Below are positions 23,797 to 30,680 of a DNA stretch of 33,131 nucleotides, piece after piece. The stretch is from Ignatzschineria sp. GTDB taxonomy: Bacteria; Pseudomonadota; Gammaproteobacteria; Cardiobacteriales; Wohlfahrtiimonadaceae. The position numbers were made by a program, and so were the translations under genes. The stretch lies in NCBI GenBank assembly GCA_030150405.1, contig JASLFU010000032.1:1-33131 (forward strand), written 5' to 3'. Numbering within the stretch: the stretch's first letter is position 1; every line of letters starts with the position of its first letter. The notes under the pieces were generated by a model. The model was not told the DNA's origin. It saw only the letters and a list, made by a program, of their open reading frames with translations, and did no database searches.

Positions 23797-25458
23797 TTAC
23801 TGCTCACTCTCGATTATGTAGAGATCTTTAGTATAGAAATAACCTAACTGATTTTTACCCGAATAACCGCCCACATAAGGTTTTACCAGACGTAAATTAG
23901 CATAGTAAAAAATGGGGATAATCACCGAATCCTCATCGAGCTTACTTTCCGCCTTTTGGTAGAGTTTAGCTCGCTCTGCATCATCTTTAGCTTGAAGCGT
24001 TTTTGCCATAATGGCATCAAACTCCGCACTCTTATAATGCACAGTATTAACGCTGCTATCGGAGAGCATCATATTTAAAAAGGTGGAGGGCTCATTATAA
24101 TCTGCACACCAAGAGGCCCGCACCAGATCATAATCCCCTGCCCTTCTGCTATCGGCATAGGTTTTCCACTCACGATTATCGAGCCTCATCTTCACTCCTG
24201 CATTTTGATTGAAGAGTGAAGTCGCCGCAATTGCCATCTTTTTATGAAGATCTGACGTGTTATAGAGCAGCGTGATCTCAAGAGGATTATTCTCATCATA
24301 ACCCGCCTCTTTCAGCAACGCTTTTGCCCGCTCACTCCGTTTTTCCATCGACCAATTAAACCACTCAGGCACTTGCGCTTCTAACCCCGAAATATAGGGA
24401 GGTGTAAAACTATAAGCTGGTGTATCCCCTTGCGCTTTTACTTTATTGGTCAGCACATTTTGATCAAGCGCAAGTTTTAGCGCCTCACGCACTCGCCGAT
24501 CTGTAAAGGGTGTCCGGCTATTGTTAATACCGTAATAATAGGTGCAAAGATAAGGGCTTACCTTAATCTCATCGGGAATCTCTTCCTGTAACTTTTTAAA
24601 GAGCTCAACGGGCATGCTTGCCGTAATATCCACCTCTCCCGCCCGATAGCGCTGCGCTTCCGTAACTTCTGAGGCAATGGGCAAAAAGGTGACCTCATCA
24701 ATAATGGTATTCTCATCGTCCCAATATTCTCTGTTTCGCTCTAGTAAAATATACTCATTCACTCGCCACTCTTTTAATTTATAAGCCCCATTCCCGACAA
24801 AATTTTCGGGCAAGGTCCAGCTATTTCCATGCGTTTCGACAACCGATTTAGGCAGGGGCGCCATCGCGGTATGGGCGAGTAATTTAGGAAGATAAGGAAC
24901 CGATTCCGATAAAGATACTTGCAACGTTAAAGCATCTAACGCCTTTACCCCTAATTTTTCAGCAGGAAGTTCGCTTGCGATAATGGCATCAATATTCTCT
25001 ATATGGGCATATTGCAAGTAGCTCTCATAAGGAGAGCCCGTGGCAGGATCTGCTAAACGCTGCCAAGCATATTCAAAATCATACGCTGTAAGAGGCTCAC
25101 CATTAGACCATTTAAGGCCATCTTTTAAAGTAAATCGCCACTGGGTGAAATCCTCATTACTCTCCCAACGCTCGGCGACTCGGGCTTCCATCTCTCCATT
25201 ATGATTAATGATAATTAGCCCCTCGAAAAGATCCCGAGAGAGATGTGACTCTGCCACCCCTTCAATTTTATGAGGATCCAGAGATTGGGGCTCTGTGGCA
25301 TTGTTGCGCACTAAAGTCTGTTTTTTCGCAAGGGTTACACCCTCAGGAACTTCAGCAGCCATTAGAGGAGCATAGATTCCTCCGGTAAAAAGTAGTGCCC
25401 CACTTAACCCTAAGGTGAGTTTTGATCGGATAAACTTCGATCTAAATAATGATTTCAT
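23797..25458 (-). CDS. oppA: oligopeptide-binding protein OppA, copy 1 (oppB-proximal)
   Basis: A periplasmic solute-binding protein of 553 residues that captures peptides and hands them to OppBC. It has a signal peptide (MKSLFRSKF, hydrophobic core, cut near LMAA-EVP at about 34), then the SBP family-5 pattern with LVRNNATEPQSLDPHKIEGV, FVGNGAYKLKEW and CADYNEPSTFLN, which closely follow E. coli OppA. The start has AAGGAG at a 6-base spacing. It is a clear paralogue of copy 2 upstream and, by eye, a little less like E. coli OppA. It ends in its own terminator. Confidence 0.95.
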   Translation of the reverse strand: MKSLFRSKFIRSKLTLGLSGALLFTGGIYAPLMAAEVPEGVTLAKKQTLVRNNATEPQSLDPHKIEGVAESHLSRDLFEGLIIINHNGEMEARVAERWESNEDFTQWRFTLKDGLKWSNGEPLTAYDFEYAWQRLADPATGSPYESYLQYAHIENIDAIIASELPAEKLGVKALDALTLQVSLSESVPYLPKLLAHTAMAPLPKSVVETHGNSWTLPENFVGNGAYKLKEWRVNEYILLERNREYWDDENTIIDEVTFLPIASEVTEAQRYRAGEVDITASMPVELFKKLQEEIPDEIKVSPYLCTYYYGINNSRTPFTDRRVREALKLALDQNVLTNKVKAQGDTPAYSFTPPYISGLEAQVPEWFNWSMEKRSERAKALLKEAGYDENNPLEITLLYNTSDLHKKMAIAATSLFNQNAGVKMRLDNREWKTYADSRRAGDYDLVRASWCADYNEPSTFLNMMLSDSSVNTVHYKSAEFDAIMAKTLQAKDDAERAKLYQKAESKLDEDSVIIPIFYYANLRLVKPYVGGYSGKNQLGYFYTKDLYIIESEQ

Positions 25459-25507
25459 AATAGACTCCTTATCCTAAAAGAGAGCAGTTGCTCCCTTTCC
25501 TCAAGGC

Positions 25508-25536
25508 AAAAAAAGACGGACCCCGAAAGATCCGCC
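25508..25536 (-). terminator. terminator between the two oppA copies
   Basis: On the minus strand GGCGGATC pairs with GGTCCGTC (two G-U pairs) around a TTTCGG loop, followed by seven T. It lies 15 bases after the stop of copy 2, so copy 1 either depends on read-through or has its own promoter. Confidence 0.8.
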
Positions 25537-25550
25537 CCTTTTTAGATAAT

Positions 25551-27212
25551 TTAATGCTTAATGATATAAAGGTCTTTCGTGTAGAAATTCCCTAAAGGAT
25601 CATTCCCGGTATAACCGCCGACATGGGGTTTTACTAAACGTGAGTTTACGTAGTAATAGAGGGGAACGATTGCCGATTCCTCATCGAGAACCTTTTCTGC
25701 CTCTTGATAGGCTTTAATGCGCTCTTCGGTAGTTTTCGCTTCAATACTTGCACGCATCGCCGCATCAAACGCCTTGTTTTTAAAGTGCGAGGTATTATTA
25801 CTGCTATGAGACAACATAATATTTAAAAAGGAGGAAGGCTCATTATAATCTGCACACCAGCCTGCACGGGCAACTTCATAAGTACCTTGATGGCGACTAT
25901 CTAAGAAAGTTTTCCACTCTTGATTCTCTAAGCGGACATTAATTCCCGCATTCTGCTTTAAGATAGATGAGACCGCAATCGCCACCTTTTTATGGGATTC
26001 CGAAGTATTGTAGAGAAGATTAAAACTTAAAGGATTCTTCTTGTTATAGCCCGCCTCTTCTAAAAGCTCTACAGCTTTTGCATTGCGCTCCTTTTGGCTC
26101 CATTTAAACCACTCAGGCTCTACCGCTTCCATATCGGCCATAAAGGGAGGCGTAAATCCAAAGGCTTCTGTCTGCCCTTGCGCCACCACTTTATTTACCA
26201 CAATGTCACGATCTACCGCTAACTTAAGGGCGGTACGTACTCGGGCATCATCAAAGGGGGCTTTTTCGTTATTGATCTCATAGTAATAAGTACAGAGATA
26301 AGGTGTCACCTTAACCTCTTCGGGGAGATCCTTTTTCAAACGGGGAAAGAGCTCTACCGGGATGGTATTTGTCATATCAATCTCGCCGCTACGATAACGA
26401 TTAACCGCTGTAACTTCCGAATCGATCGCTAAATATGTCACCTCATCGATAACAGTTTTAGCATTATCCCAATATTGATCATTACGCTCTAAGACAATAC
26501 GCTCATTAACCACCCACTCTTTAAGTTTATAAGCTCCATTTCCGACAAAGTTTTGAGGGTTGGTCCATTGGTTGCCATATTTTTCCACCGTTGCTTTATG
26601 CACGGGAGAAAGCACCGTATGCCCCACAAGTTTATCTAAATAGGGGACCGGCTCAGAGAGGGTGACTTCAAAGGTGAGATCATCAAGCGCCTTAACGCCT
26701 AAAGTTTCAGGATCCGCTTTACCATTTACAATATCATCTACATTCTCAATATGGGCATATTGTAAGTAGCTTGCATAAGGGGATGCCGTATTGGGATCCG
26801 CTAAGCGCTTCCAAGAGTAGACAAAATCATGCGCTGTTACCGGATCGCCATTGGACCATTTAGCACTTTCACGAATCTTAAAGCGCCATACTTTAGCCTC
26901 ATCATGCTCCCAAGATTCTGCAACTCCTGGCACCACATCACCCTCTAAATTAGTGATCACTAAACCTTCAAACTGATCCCGTGCAAGATTAGACTCTGGC
27001 ACGCCTTCAATTTTATGGGGATCGAGCGATTGGGGCTCTGCACCATTATTTTTAACTAACTTTTGAACAGGATGGAGCTCTACACCTTCAGGAACTTCTG
27101 CAGCAACAGCCGAGCCTATACCCAATAGAAGCGCCATCACGCTCGATAATACTCTCCGTTTAAAATTCACACCTTTATCCGCACCTTTAAGATGACCGTT
27201 TAAATGACTCAT
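25551..27212 (-). CDS. oppA: oligopeptide-binding protein OppA, copy 2 (first transcribed)
   Basis: The other periplasmic peptide-binding protein, 553 residues. The signal peptide is longer in its n-region (about 18 residues before the hydrophobic core SVMALLLGIGSA; cut near AVAA-EVP), and the mature protein matches E. coli OppA almost block by block (LDPHKIEGVPESN, VVNERIVLERN, PYLCTYYYEIN, EWKTFLDSRHQGT, WCADYNEPSSFLN). The ATG at 27212 has AAGGAG seven bases upstream; an in-frame TTG just before is not used. Being first in the cluster with a full promoter region, it is likely the main binding protein; copy 1 may have shifted in specificity. Confidence 0.96.
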   Translation of the reverse strand: MSHLNGHLKGADKGVNFKRRVLSSVMALLLGIGSAVAAEVPEGVELHPVQKLVKNNGAEPQSLDPHKIEGVPESNLARDQFEGLVITNLEGDVVPGVAESWEHDEAKVWRFKIRESAKWSNGDPVTAHDFVYSWKRLADPNTASPYASYLQYAHIENVDDIVNGKADPETLGVKALDDLTFEVTLSEPVPYLDKLVGHTVLSPVHKATVEKYGNQWTNPQNFVGNGAYKLKEWVVNERIVLERNDQYWDNAKTVIDEVTYLAIDSEVTAVNRYRSGEIDMTNTIPVELFPRLKKDLPEEVKVTPYLCTYYYEINNEKAPFDDARVRTALKLAVDRDIVVNKVVAQGQTEAFGFTPPFMADMEAVEPEWFKWSQKERNAKAVELLEEAGYNKKNPLSFNLLYNTSESHKKVAIAVSSILKQNAGINVRLENQEWKTFLDSRHQGTYEVARAGWCADYNEPSSFLNIMLSHSSNNTSHFKNKAFDAAMRASIEAKTTEERIKAYQEAEKVLDEESAIVPLYYYVNSRLVKPHVGGYTGNDPLGNFYTKDLYIIKH

Positions 27213-27321
27213 CAATACTCTCCTTTACTCTAGTGGGTACTCTGCTCTGCCTAAAAGAGACTTAGCCTTTCTGCCTACAGACTCCCGCCATTAAATTTTT
27301 AAATGATTTTGAATAATTTTT

Positions 27322-27330
27322 ACTATAGCA
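27322..27330 (-). promoter_or_regulatory. extended -10 promoter candidate of oppA copy 2
   Basis: On the minus strand TGC-TATAGT (27330-27322) is an extended -10 element about 110 bases before the oppA start. No good -35 was seen. Confidence 0.4.
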
Positions 27331-27360
27331 CGGCTTTTTAGAGTTGCCCCACCCTTTTGT

Positions 27361-27382
27361 AAAAAAATGGGACAAAATCCCC
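27361..27382 (-). terminator. weak terminator candidate after ybaK
   Basis: On the minus strand GGGA-TTTTG-TCCC followed by A and seven T, a few bases after the ybaK stop. The stem is only 4 bp, so it is weak on its own. Confidence 0.4.
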
Positions 27383-27384
27383 CG

Positions 27385-27876
27385 CTACTTTGCAATCTTA
27401 ACGGGAATAGCCCCGATAAACTCTAAAAGATCGGGCGTAATTTTTAAGATGAGTCCGCGCTTCCCTCCATTAATATAGAGGTGTGGGAGCTCTAAAATGG
27501 TCGATTCCACATAGATTGGTAAAACCGCTCGAATACCAAAAGGCGATGTTCCTCCAAATTGGTAACCTGTCCATTTATGAGCATATTCAAATGGCGCCGG
27601 GCGTAACTTCTTTACTCCTAACAGTTTTCGCATACGCTTAGTATCAATGGAGCAATCTCCATGCATTAAGACCATATAACCTTTATAAGATTCATCGATA
27701 AAAACGATCGATTTTACAATTAAATGAAGCGGTTGCCCGAGATAATCGGCGGTAAATTGCGCACTTCCTTCAATCTCCTGCGGATAATATTGCGCCAAAA
27801 AAGGCAGATTATGCTGCTTTAAAAATCGGGTTCCGGCAGTTTCGGGGTATGAATCTGTTAGGTATCGCTCTTTCAT
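27385..27876 (-). CDS. ybaK: YbaK/EbsC-family aminoacyl-tRNA deacylase
   Basis: A 163-residue member of the prolyl-tRNA editing-like family, whose E. coli member YbaK hydrolyses Cys-tRNA(Pro). The family motif GGTSPFG (about 108-114) and the conserved Lys in IVKSIVF (about 55) are visible, and the length is right for a free-standing editing protein. The relatedness to YbaK is clear at family level; the exact tRNA substrate is not shown by the sequence. The ATG at 27876 has only a weak GAGGG upstream. The nearest upstream gene, mgtE, ends in a terminator, so ybaK probably has its own promoter in the 180 bases between them. Confidence 0.82.
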   Translation of the reverse strand: MKERYLTDSYPETAGTRFLKQHNLPFLAQYYPQEIEGSAQFTADYLGQPLHLIVKSIVFIDESYKGYMVLMHGDCSIDTKRMRKLLGVKKLRPAPFEYAHKWTGYQFGGTSPFGIRAVLPIYVESTILELPHLYINGGKRGLILKITPDLLEFIGAIPVKIAK

Positions 27877-27985
27877 TATTTTAATGCTGCCCTCTTCATC
27901 TCTCTTTTTACAGTTTCTCTTCTCAATTTAACATGCTTAAAGAAGATCCCTTCTCCTTTTTTAATATGGGTAAAAAAACTATGCA

Positions 27986-28027
27986 TAAAAAAAGAGCGCC
28001 GACCTCTTATTTTTAAGGTGTGCGCTC
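27986..28027 (-). terminator. terminator of mgtE
   Basis: GAGCGC (27994-27999) pairs with GCGCTC (28022-28027), and ACCT pairs with AGGT inside, followed on the minus strand by seven T. It lies 30 bases after the mgtE stop at 28058. Confidence 0.88.
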
Positions 28028-28057
28028 CTCTACTGCTATAACTCTTCCCCAATACCA

Positions 28058-29068
28058 TTAAAACTGAATTAACATATTAGCAATACCAAAATAGATAAAG
28101 ACCCCCGTAATATCACAAATAGAGGTGATGAGAGGCCCGCTTGCCGTCGCAGGATCAAGCTTAAACTTACTAAAGATAAAGGGGAGCGAAAGACCAATCA
28201 CAGAGCCAATCACCACAACAATCATCATCGTTAAGGCTACGATAAAGGCAATATCTGCCCCGCCCCGTAAAAAGCCTACGATAGAGACTGCAAGCGCCAT
28301 CGTAAAGCCTAAAAGACCAGATACAATCGCTTCTTTCCCGACCATCTTAAACCAATCGCGTAACTTAACCTCCCCTAAAGCCATGGCTCGAATCACTAAA
28401 GTGGCCGATTGCGCCCCAGCATTTCCACCACTATCGACTAATAGAGGTAAGAAGAAGACAAGTGCCACATTATTTTCAATGAGCTCCTCATAGGTGGCAA
28501 TACCGGCACCGGAAAAGACATTCATAAATACAAGCACCACAAGCCAGAGCACACGCTTTTTGTAGAGCATCGCAATAGGCGCTTTAAGGAGCCCAAGATC
28601 GAGATAGCTATCCCCTTCCTTTGTTGAGACAGCCGCCATTTGATAGATATCCTCTGAAGCCTCATCCTCCATCACATCGAGCATCGAATCCACATGTACA
28701 ACACCCAAAATCTGATTGCGCTCATTCACAACAGGAATGGTGACAAGATCACTCTCCTGAAAGATCTGTGCTGCTTGCTCTTGATCAATATCGGAATCGA
28801 GCTTTGTCAGTTTAATACGCATGATCTTTGCAATGGTGCGATCCCCATCGGAAGCTAAAAGTTCACGCACAGAGAGCACACCCATTAAGCGATTCTCAGC
28901 ATCGGTGACATAGAGGTAATGAATATCCTCCCGACCGCGCACATGCTCACGAAGAAAGTCGATCCCTTCATCGGCTGTGTAATCCATCGGAATGCTAAGA
29001 TAATCGGTCGTCATTAAAGAGCCCGCTGTCTCAGCACCAAAACGCATATTAATATCTTGAATAACCAT
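28058..29068 (-). CDS. mgtE: MgtE-type magnesium transporter lacking the N domain
   Basis: MgtE is a Mg2+ channel of the inner membrane. From the ATG at 29068 (AGGAG at an 8-base spacing) it has 336 residues: a pair of CBS domains (about 12-140; ETAGSLMTTDYLSIP marks the beginning) and the five-helix pore with DSGGNAGAQSATLVIRAMALGE and CDITGVFIYF, whose acidic residues bind Mg2+ in characterised MgtE. Typical MgtE (about 450 residues) has another 120-130 residue helical N domain before the CBS pair; it is missing. The frame is open for 51 more codons to 29221, but that stretch has no ribosome site and does not look like the N domain. An M-box riboswitch upstream points to control by Mg2+. 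Confidence 0.92.
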   Translation of the reverse strand: MVIQDINMRFGAETAGSLMTTDYLSIPMDYTADEGIDFLREHVRGREDIHYLYVTDAENRLMGVLSVRELLASDGDRTIAKIMRIKLTKLDSDIDQEQAAQIFQESDLVTIPVVNERNQILGVVHVDSMLDVMEDEASEDIYQMAAVSTKEGDSYLDLGLLKAPIAMLYKKRVLWLVVLVFMNVFSGAGIATYEELIENNVALVFFLPLLVDSGGNAGAQSATLVIRAMALGEVKLRDWFKMVGKEAIVSGLLGFTMALAVSIVGFLRGGADIAFIVALTMMIVVVIGSVIGLSLPFIFSKFKLDPATASGPLITSICDITGVFIYFGIANMLIQF

Positions 29069-29408
29069 GGAATAATCTCCTATTACCTTTTTCATGAGAG
29101 GCATAAAGGCTTTGTACTTTTGCGCTCTTGCCTTATGCCTATCGATTTCAAAACGACAGTGAATACTCTCTGTCCTCGATAATATTTTGCAAAAAGCTTT
29201 CTTATGCTTTTTGCTATCCATGGGGAGTATTGAGCAGAAGAACTCTGCCTAATTGATTATCGACCCGATTCTAAAATGATCTCTAGAGCGCTATAAGCAT
29301 GAAGCTTTATAGAGGCTTTTAAGCTCTTTTAACTTTCAAATCTTCAAATCTTCAAATTCTCAAAGATTAAAACTTTAAAAGTGAACACTTGAAATTTCGC
29401 CCTAAACG
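29069..29408 (-). other. long leader between the terminators and mgtE
   Basis: About 340 bases of the presumed mgtE leader with no convincing gene. It holds a perfect 9-bp hairpin, GCAAAAAGC/GCTTTTTGC (29189-29197 with 29206-29214); an imperfect hairpin CTATAAGC/GCTTTATAG near 29291-29313; and an 8-bp tandem repeat TTCAAATC, two full units and most of a third (29335-29357). A second promoter inside this stretch is possible but no good -10/-35 pair was found. Confidence 0.45.
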
Positions 29409-29438
29409 AAAAAACGCCCTCCTTATGGGGAGAGCGTT
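29409..29438 (-). terminator. intrinsic terminator in the mgtE leader
   Basis: AACGC-C-CTCC (29413-29422) pairs with GGAG-A-GCGTT (29429-29438) around a short loop; the minus strand then has six T. It stands downstream of the M-box and upstream of mgtE, the place expected for a riboswitch-controlled terminator. Confidence 0.8.
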
Positions 29439-29446
29439 TCATCGCT

Positions 29447-29534
29447 AATCAATTAAGAAAAGAGCATTTTGCAAAAGAAGGGATCAATTCCCTCTTCAAA
29501 GACCTTTCGCCATTTTACTGCAAAACAGCACTCT
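29447..29534 (-). promoter_or_regulatory. long hairpin after the M-box, possible expression platform
   Basis: AGAG..TTTTGC (29461-29472) pairs with GCAAAA..CTCT (29520-29534), with an inner hairpin around 29477-29497. On the minus strand it is followed by TTTTCTTAATT, so it may be a first, weaker terminator or an antiterminator partner between the aptamer and the strong terminator. Confidence 0.45.
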
Positions 29535-29551
29535 TCTATCGATCGATAAAT

Positions 29552-29721
29552 CTAATCCCCTTTCGTAAAGTTTTAGCACTATATGGCTTGGATGTGATGT
29601 GATCTCACCGGCTACATTAGATACAACCTTAGCTCGATTGTCTCTGTTGACCCATTGGTGTCTCTCGACGTTTCTGGGCAGTAGCTTGCCTCCATATAGG
29701 AGCCTCACCTAACGAGGATAG
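29552..29721 (-). ncRNA. M-box (ykoK) magnesium riboswitch aptamer
   Basis: Read on the minus strand, this stretch carries the conserved blocks of the M-box in the right order: TAGGTGAGGCTCC (29711-29699), CTACTGCCCA (29684-29675), GACACCAATGGGTCAACAG (29662-29644), TAATGTAGCCGG (29619-29608) and CATATAGTGCTAAAA (29585-29571), very close to the B. subtilis mgtE leader as I remember it. The closing stem P1 is CTATCC..TCGT at the 5' side with ACGA..GGATTAG at the 3' side. In known cases Mg2+ binding folds the aptamer and stops expression of Mg2+ transporters; mgtE downstream on the same strand fits. A 70-codon frame across it is a by-product. Confidence 0.9.
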
Positions 29722-29728
29722 TTACGCT

Positions 29729-29746
29729 GATAAAGTTATCTTTATC
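29729..29746 (-). other. perfect hairpin just upstream of the M-box
   Basis: GATAAAG-TTAT-CTTTATC, a 7-bp palindrome beginning eight bases outside P1. It could be a leader hairpin or an operator near the riboswitch promoter. The remaining 29747-29910 holds no gene and no promoter I can defend. Confidence 0.35.
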
Positions 29747-29910
29747 GTTTTAAACATCTCTTACTAAAGAGAGCCGATAACTCCTACTTAATTAACGTAA
29801 CTAAAATATTCTATAGAAGGATACCCCTTTATTCTAAAAACACAACCTTTATACCCAAATTTACAATATTAGGTATTTAAAGCCCTTCTTCTCTTCCCTC
29901 TTTTAAAATA

Positions 29911-30582
29911 TTAAGAGCGCTGACTACGTAATTGCTCGATCTGCGCTTTAAGCTCGCAGCTCTCTTGGTGCCCCTTCGCACAAGGGGATTCGAGAATAAA
30001 GAGTGTACGATCTAAATCTGGCTCTACACCAATGCCAAATCCATACATTAAGGCCATCTCATAACTTCCTTCGACCGAACCTTGTAAAGAAGCGGCACGA
30101 TATAACTCTAAAGCCTTAGGTGCATCTTGCTCCTTCTCCTCACCATAACGATAGATATTGGCAAGTTTAAGTTGAGCCTCTAAATTCCCCATTCGAGCAG
30201 CCCGATGATACCAATATTTTGCAGCGAGCAGATCCTCTCTTACGTAAAGATCTCCAAGAAAACGCATCGCATCTGGATTGTGCCCTTCAGCCACGCTCTT
30301 TTCAAAAAACTTAGCACTTTCTGTTAAATTCTGTTCTGTTCCTAAACCGGCTAAATGGAGCTGGCCGATCAGCAACAGATCTTCCGCATCTGCTTGCCCT
30401 GCCTTATATACATTATTAAGACACTGGAAAGTCTCCTTCTCTGGTAGATCTACACAACGATGGGAAGCTTTCTCCCCCTCTTGCTGCGGAAACCATTGAC
30501 GAAAATCAACGTCCTGCAGAAACGTTCCATAGACATTTATCCCCAGAATAATAACTAATAAGCTAATGATCCATCTGTTCAT
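29911..30582 (-). CDS. Sel1-repeat protein, membrane-anchored or exported
   Basis: A 223-residue protein with an N-terminal hydrophobic segment (residues 4-20, signal peptide or anchor) and about four Sel1/TPR-like repeats: 62-99 (LLLIGQLHLAGLGTEQN), 100-132, 133-169 (LKLANIYRYG, ALELYRAASLQG) and 170-205 (YEMALMYGFGIGVEPD). Such repeats form helical-pair scaffolds for protein contacts. Two cysteine pairs (Cys43/Cys54 and Cys199/Cys207) fit a periplasmic place. The ribosome site is weak (GGA at about ten bases). It lies 99 bases after the adhesin gene on the same strand, separated by a terminator; a link in function is not shown. Confidence 0.85.
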   Translation of the reverse strand: MNRWIISLLVIILGINVYGTFLQDVDFRQWFPQQEGEKASHRCVDLPEKETFQCLNNVYKAGQADAEDLLLIGQLHLAGLGTEQNLTESAKFFEKSVAEGHNPDAMRFLGDLYVREDLLAAKYWYHRAARMGNLEAQLKLANIYRYGEEKEQDAPKALELYRAASLQGSVEGSYEMALMYGFGIGVEPDLDRTLFILESPCAKGHQESCELKAQIEQLRSQRS

Positions 30583-30600
30583 ATTGCAATTTCCAAATCC

Positions 30601-30639
30601 TAAAAAGAATAAGAGCGTACCCCGAAGGATACGCTCTTA
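30601..30639 (-). terminator. terminator of the adhesin gene
   Basis: AAGAGCGTA (30611-30619) pairs with TACGCTCTT (30630-30638); the minus-strand loop contains CCTTCGGG (a UUCG-like tip) and the stem is followed by ATTCTTTTTA. Confidence 0.85.
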
Positions 30640-30680
30640 AATTTACTACTTTTGGTTTATAAACTCTACTACGTTTCTAA

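Noticed and set aside
27876..28058. 60-codon frame between mgtE and ybaK
   Set aside because: It reads through the mgtE terminator, has no ribosome site and a composition typical of chance frames.
29069..29221. N-terminal extension of MgtE to an ATG at 29221
   Set aside because: No ribosome site, no resemblance to the MgtE N domain, and it contains a strong hairpin; the ATG at 29068 has AGGAG at the right distance.
29496..29708. 70-codon frame on the minus strand upstream of mgtE
   Set aside because: It lies almost entirely inside the M-box aptamer, whose conserved blocks explain the sequence.
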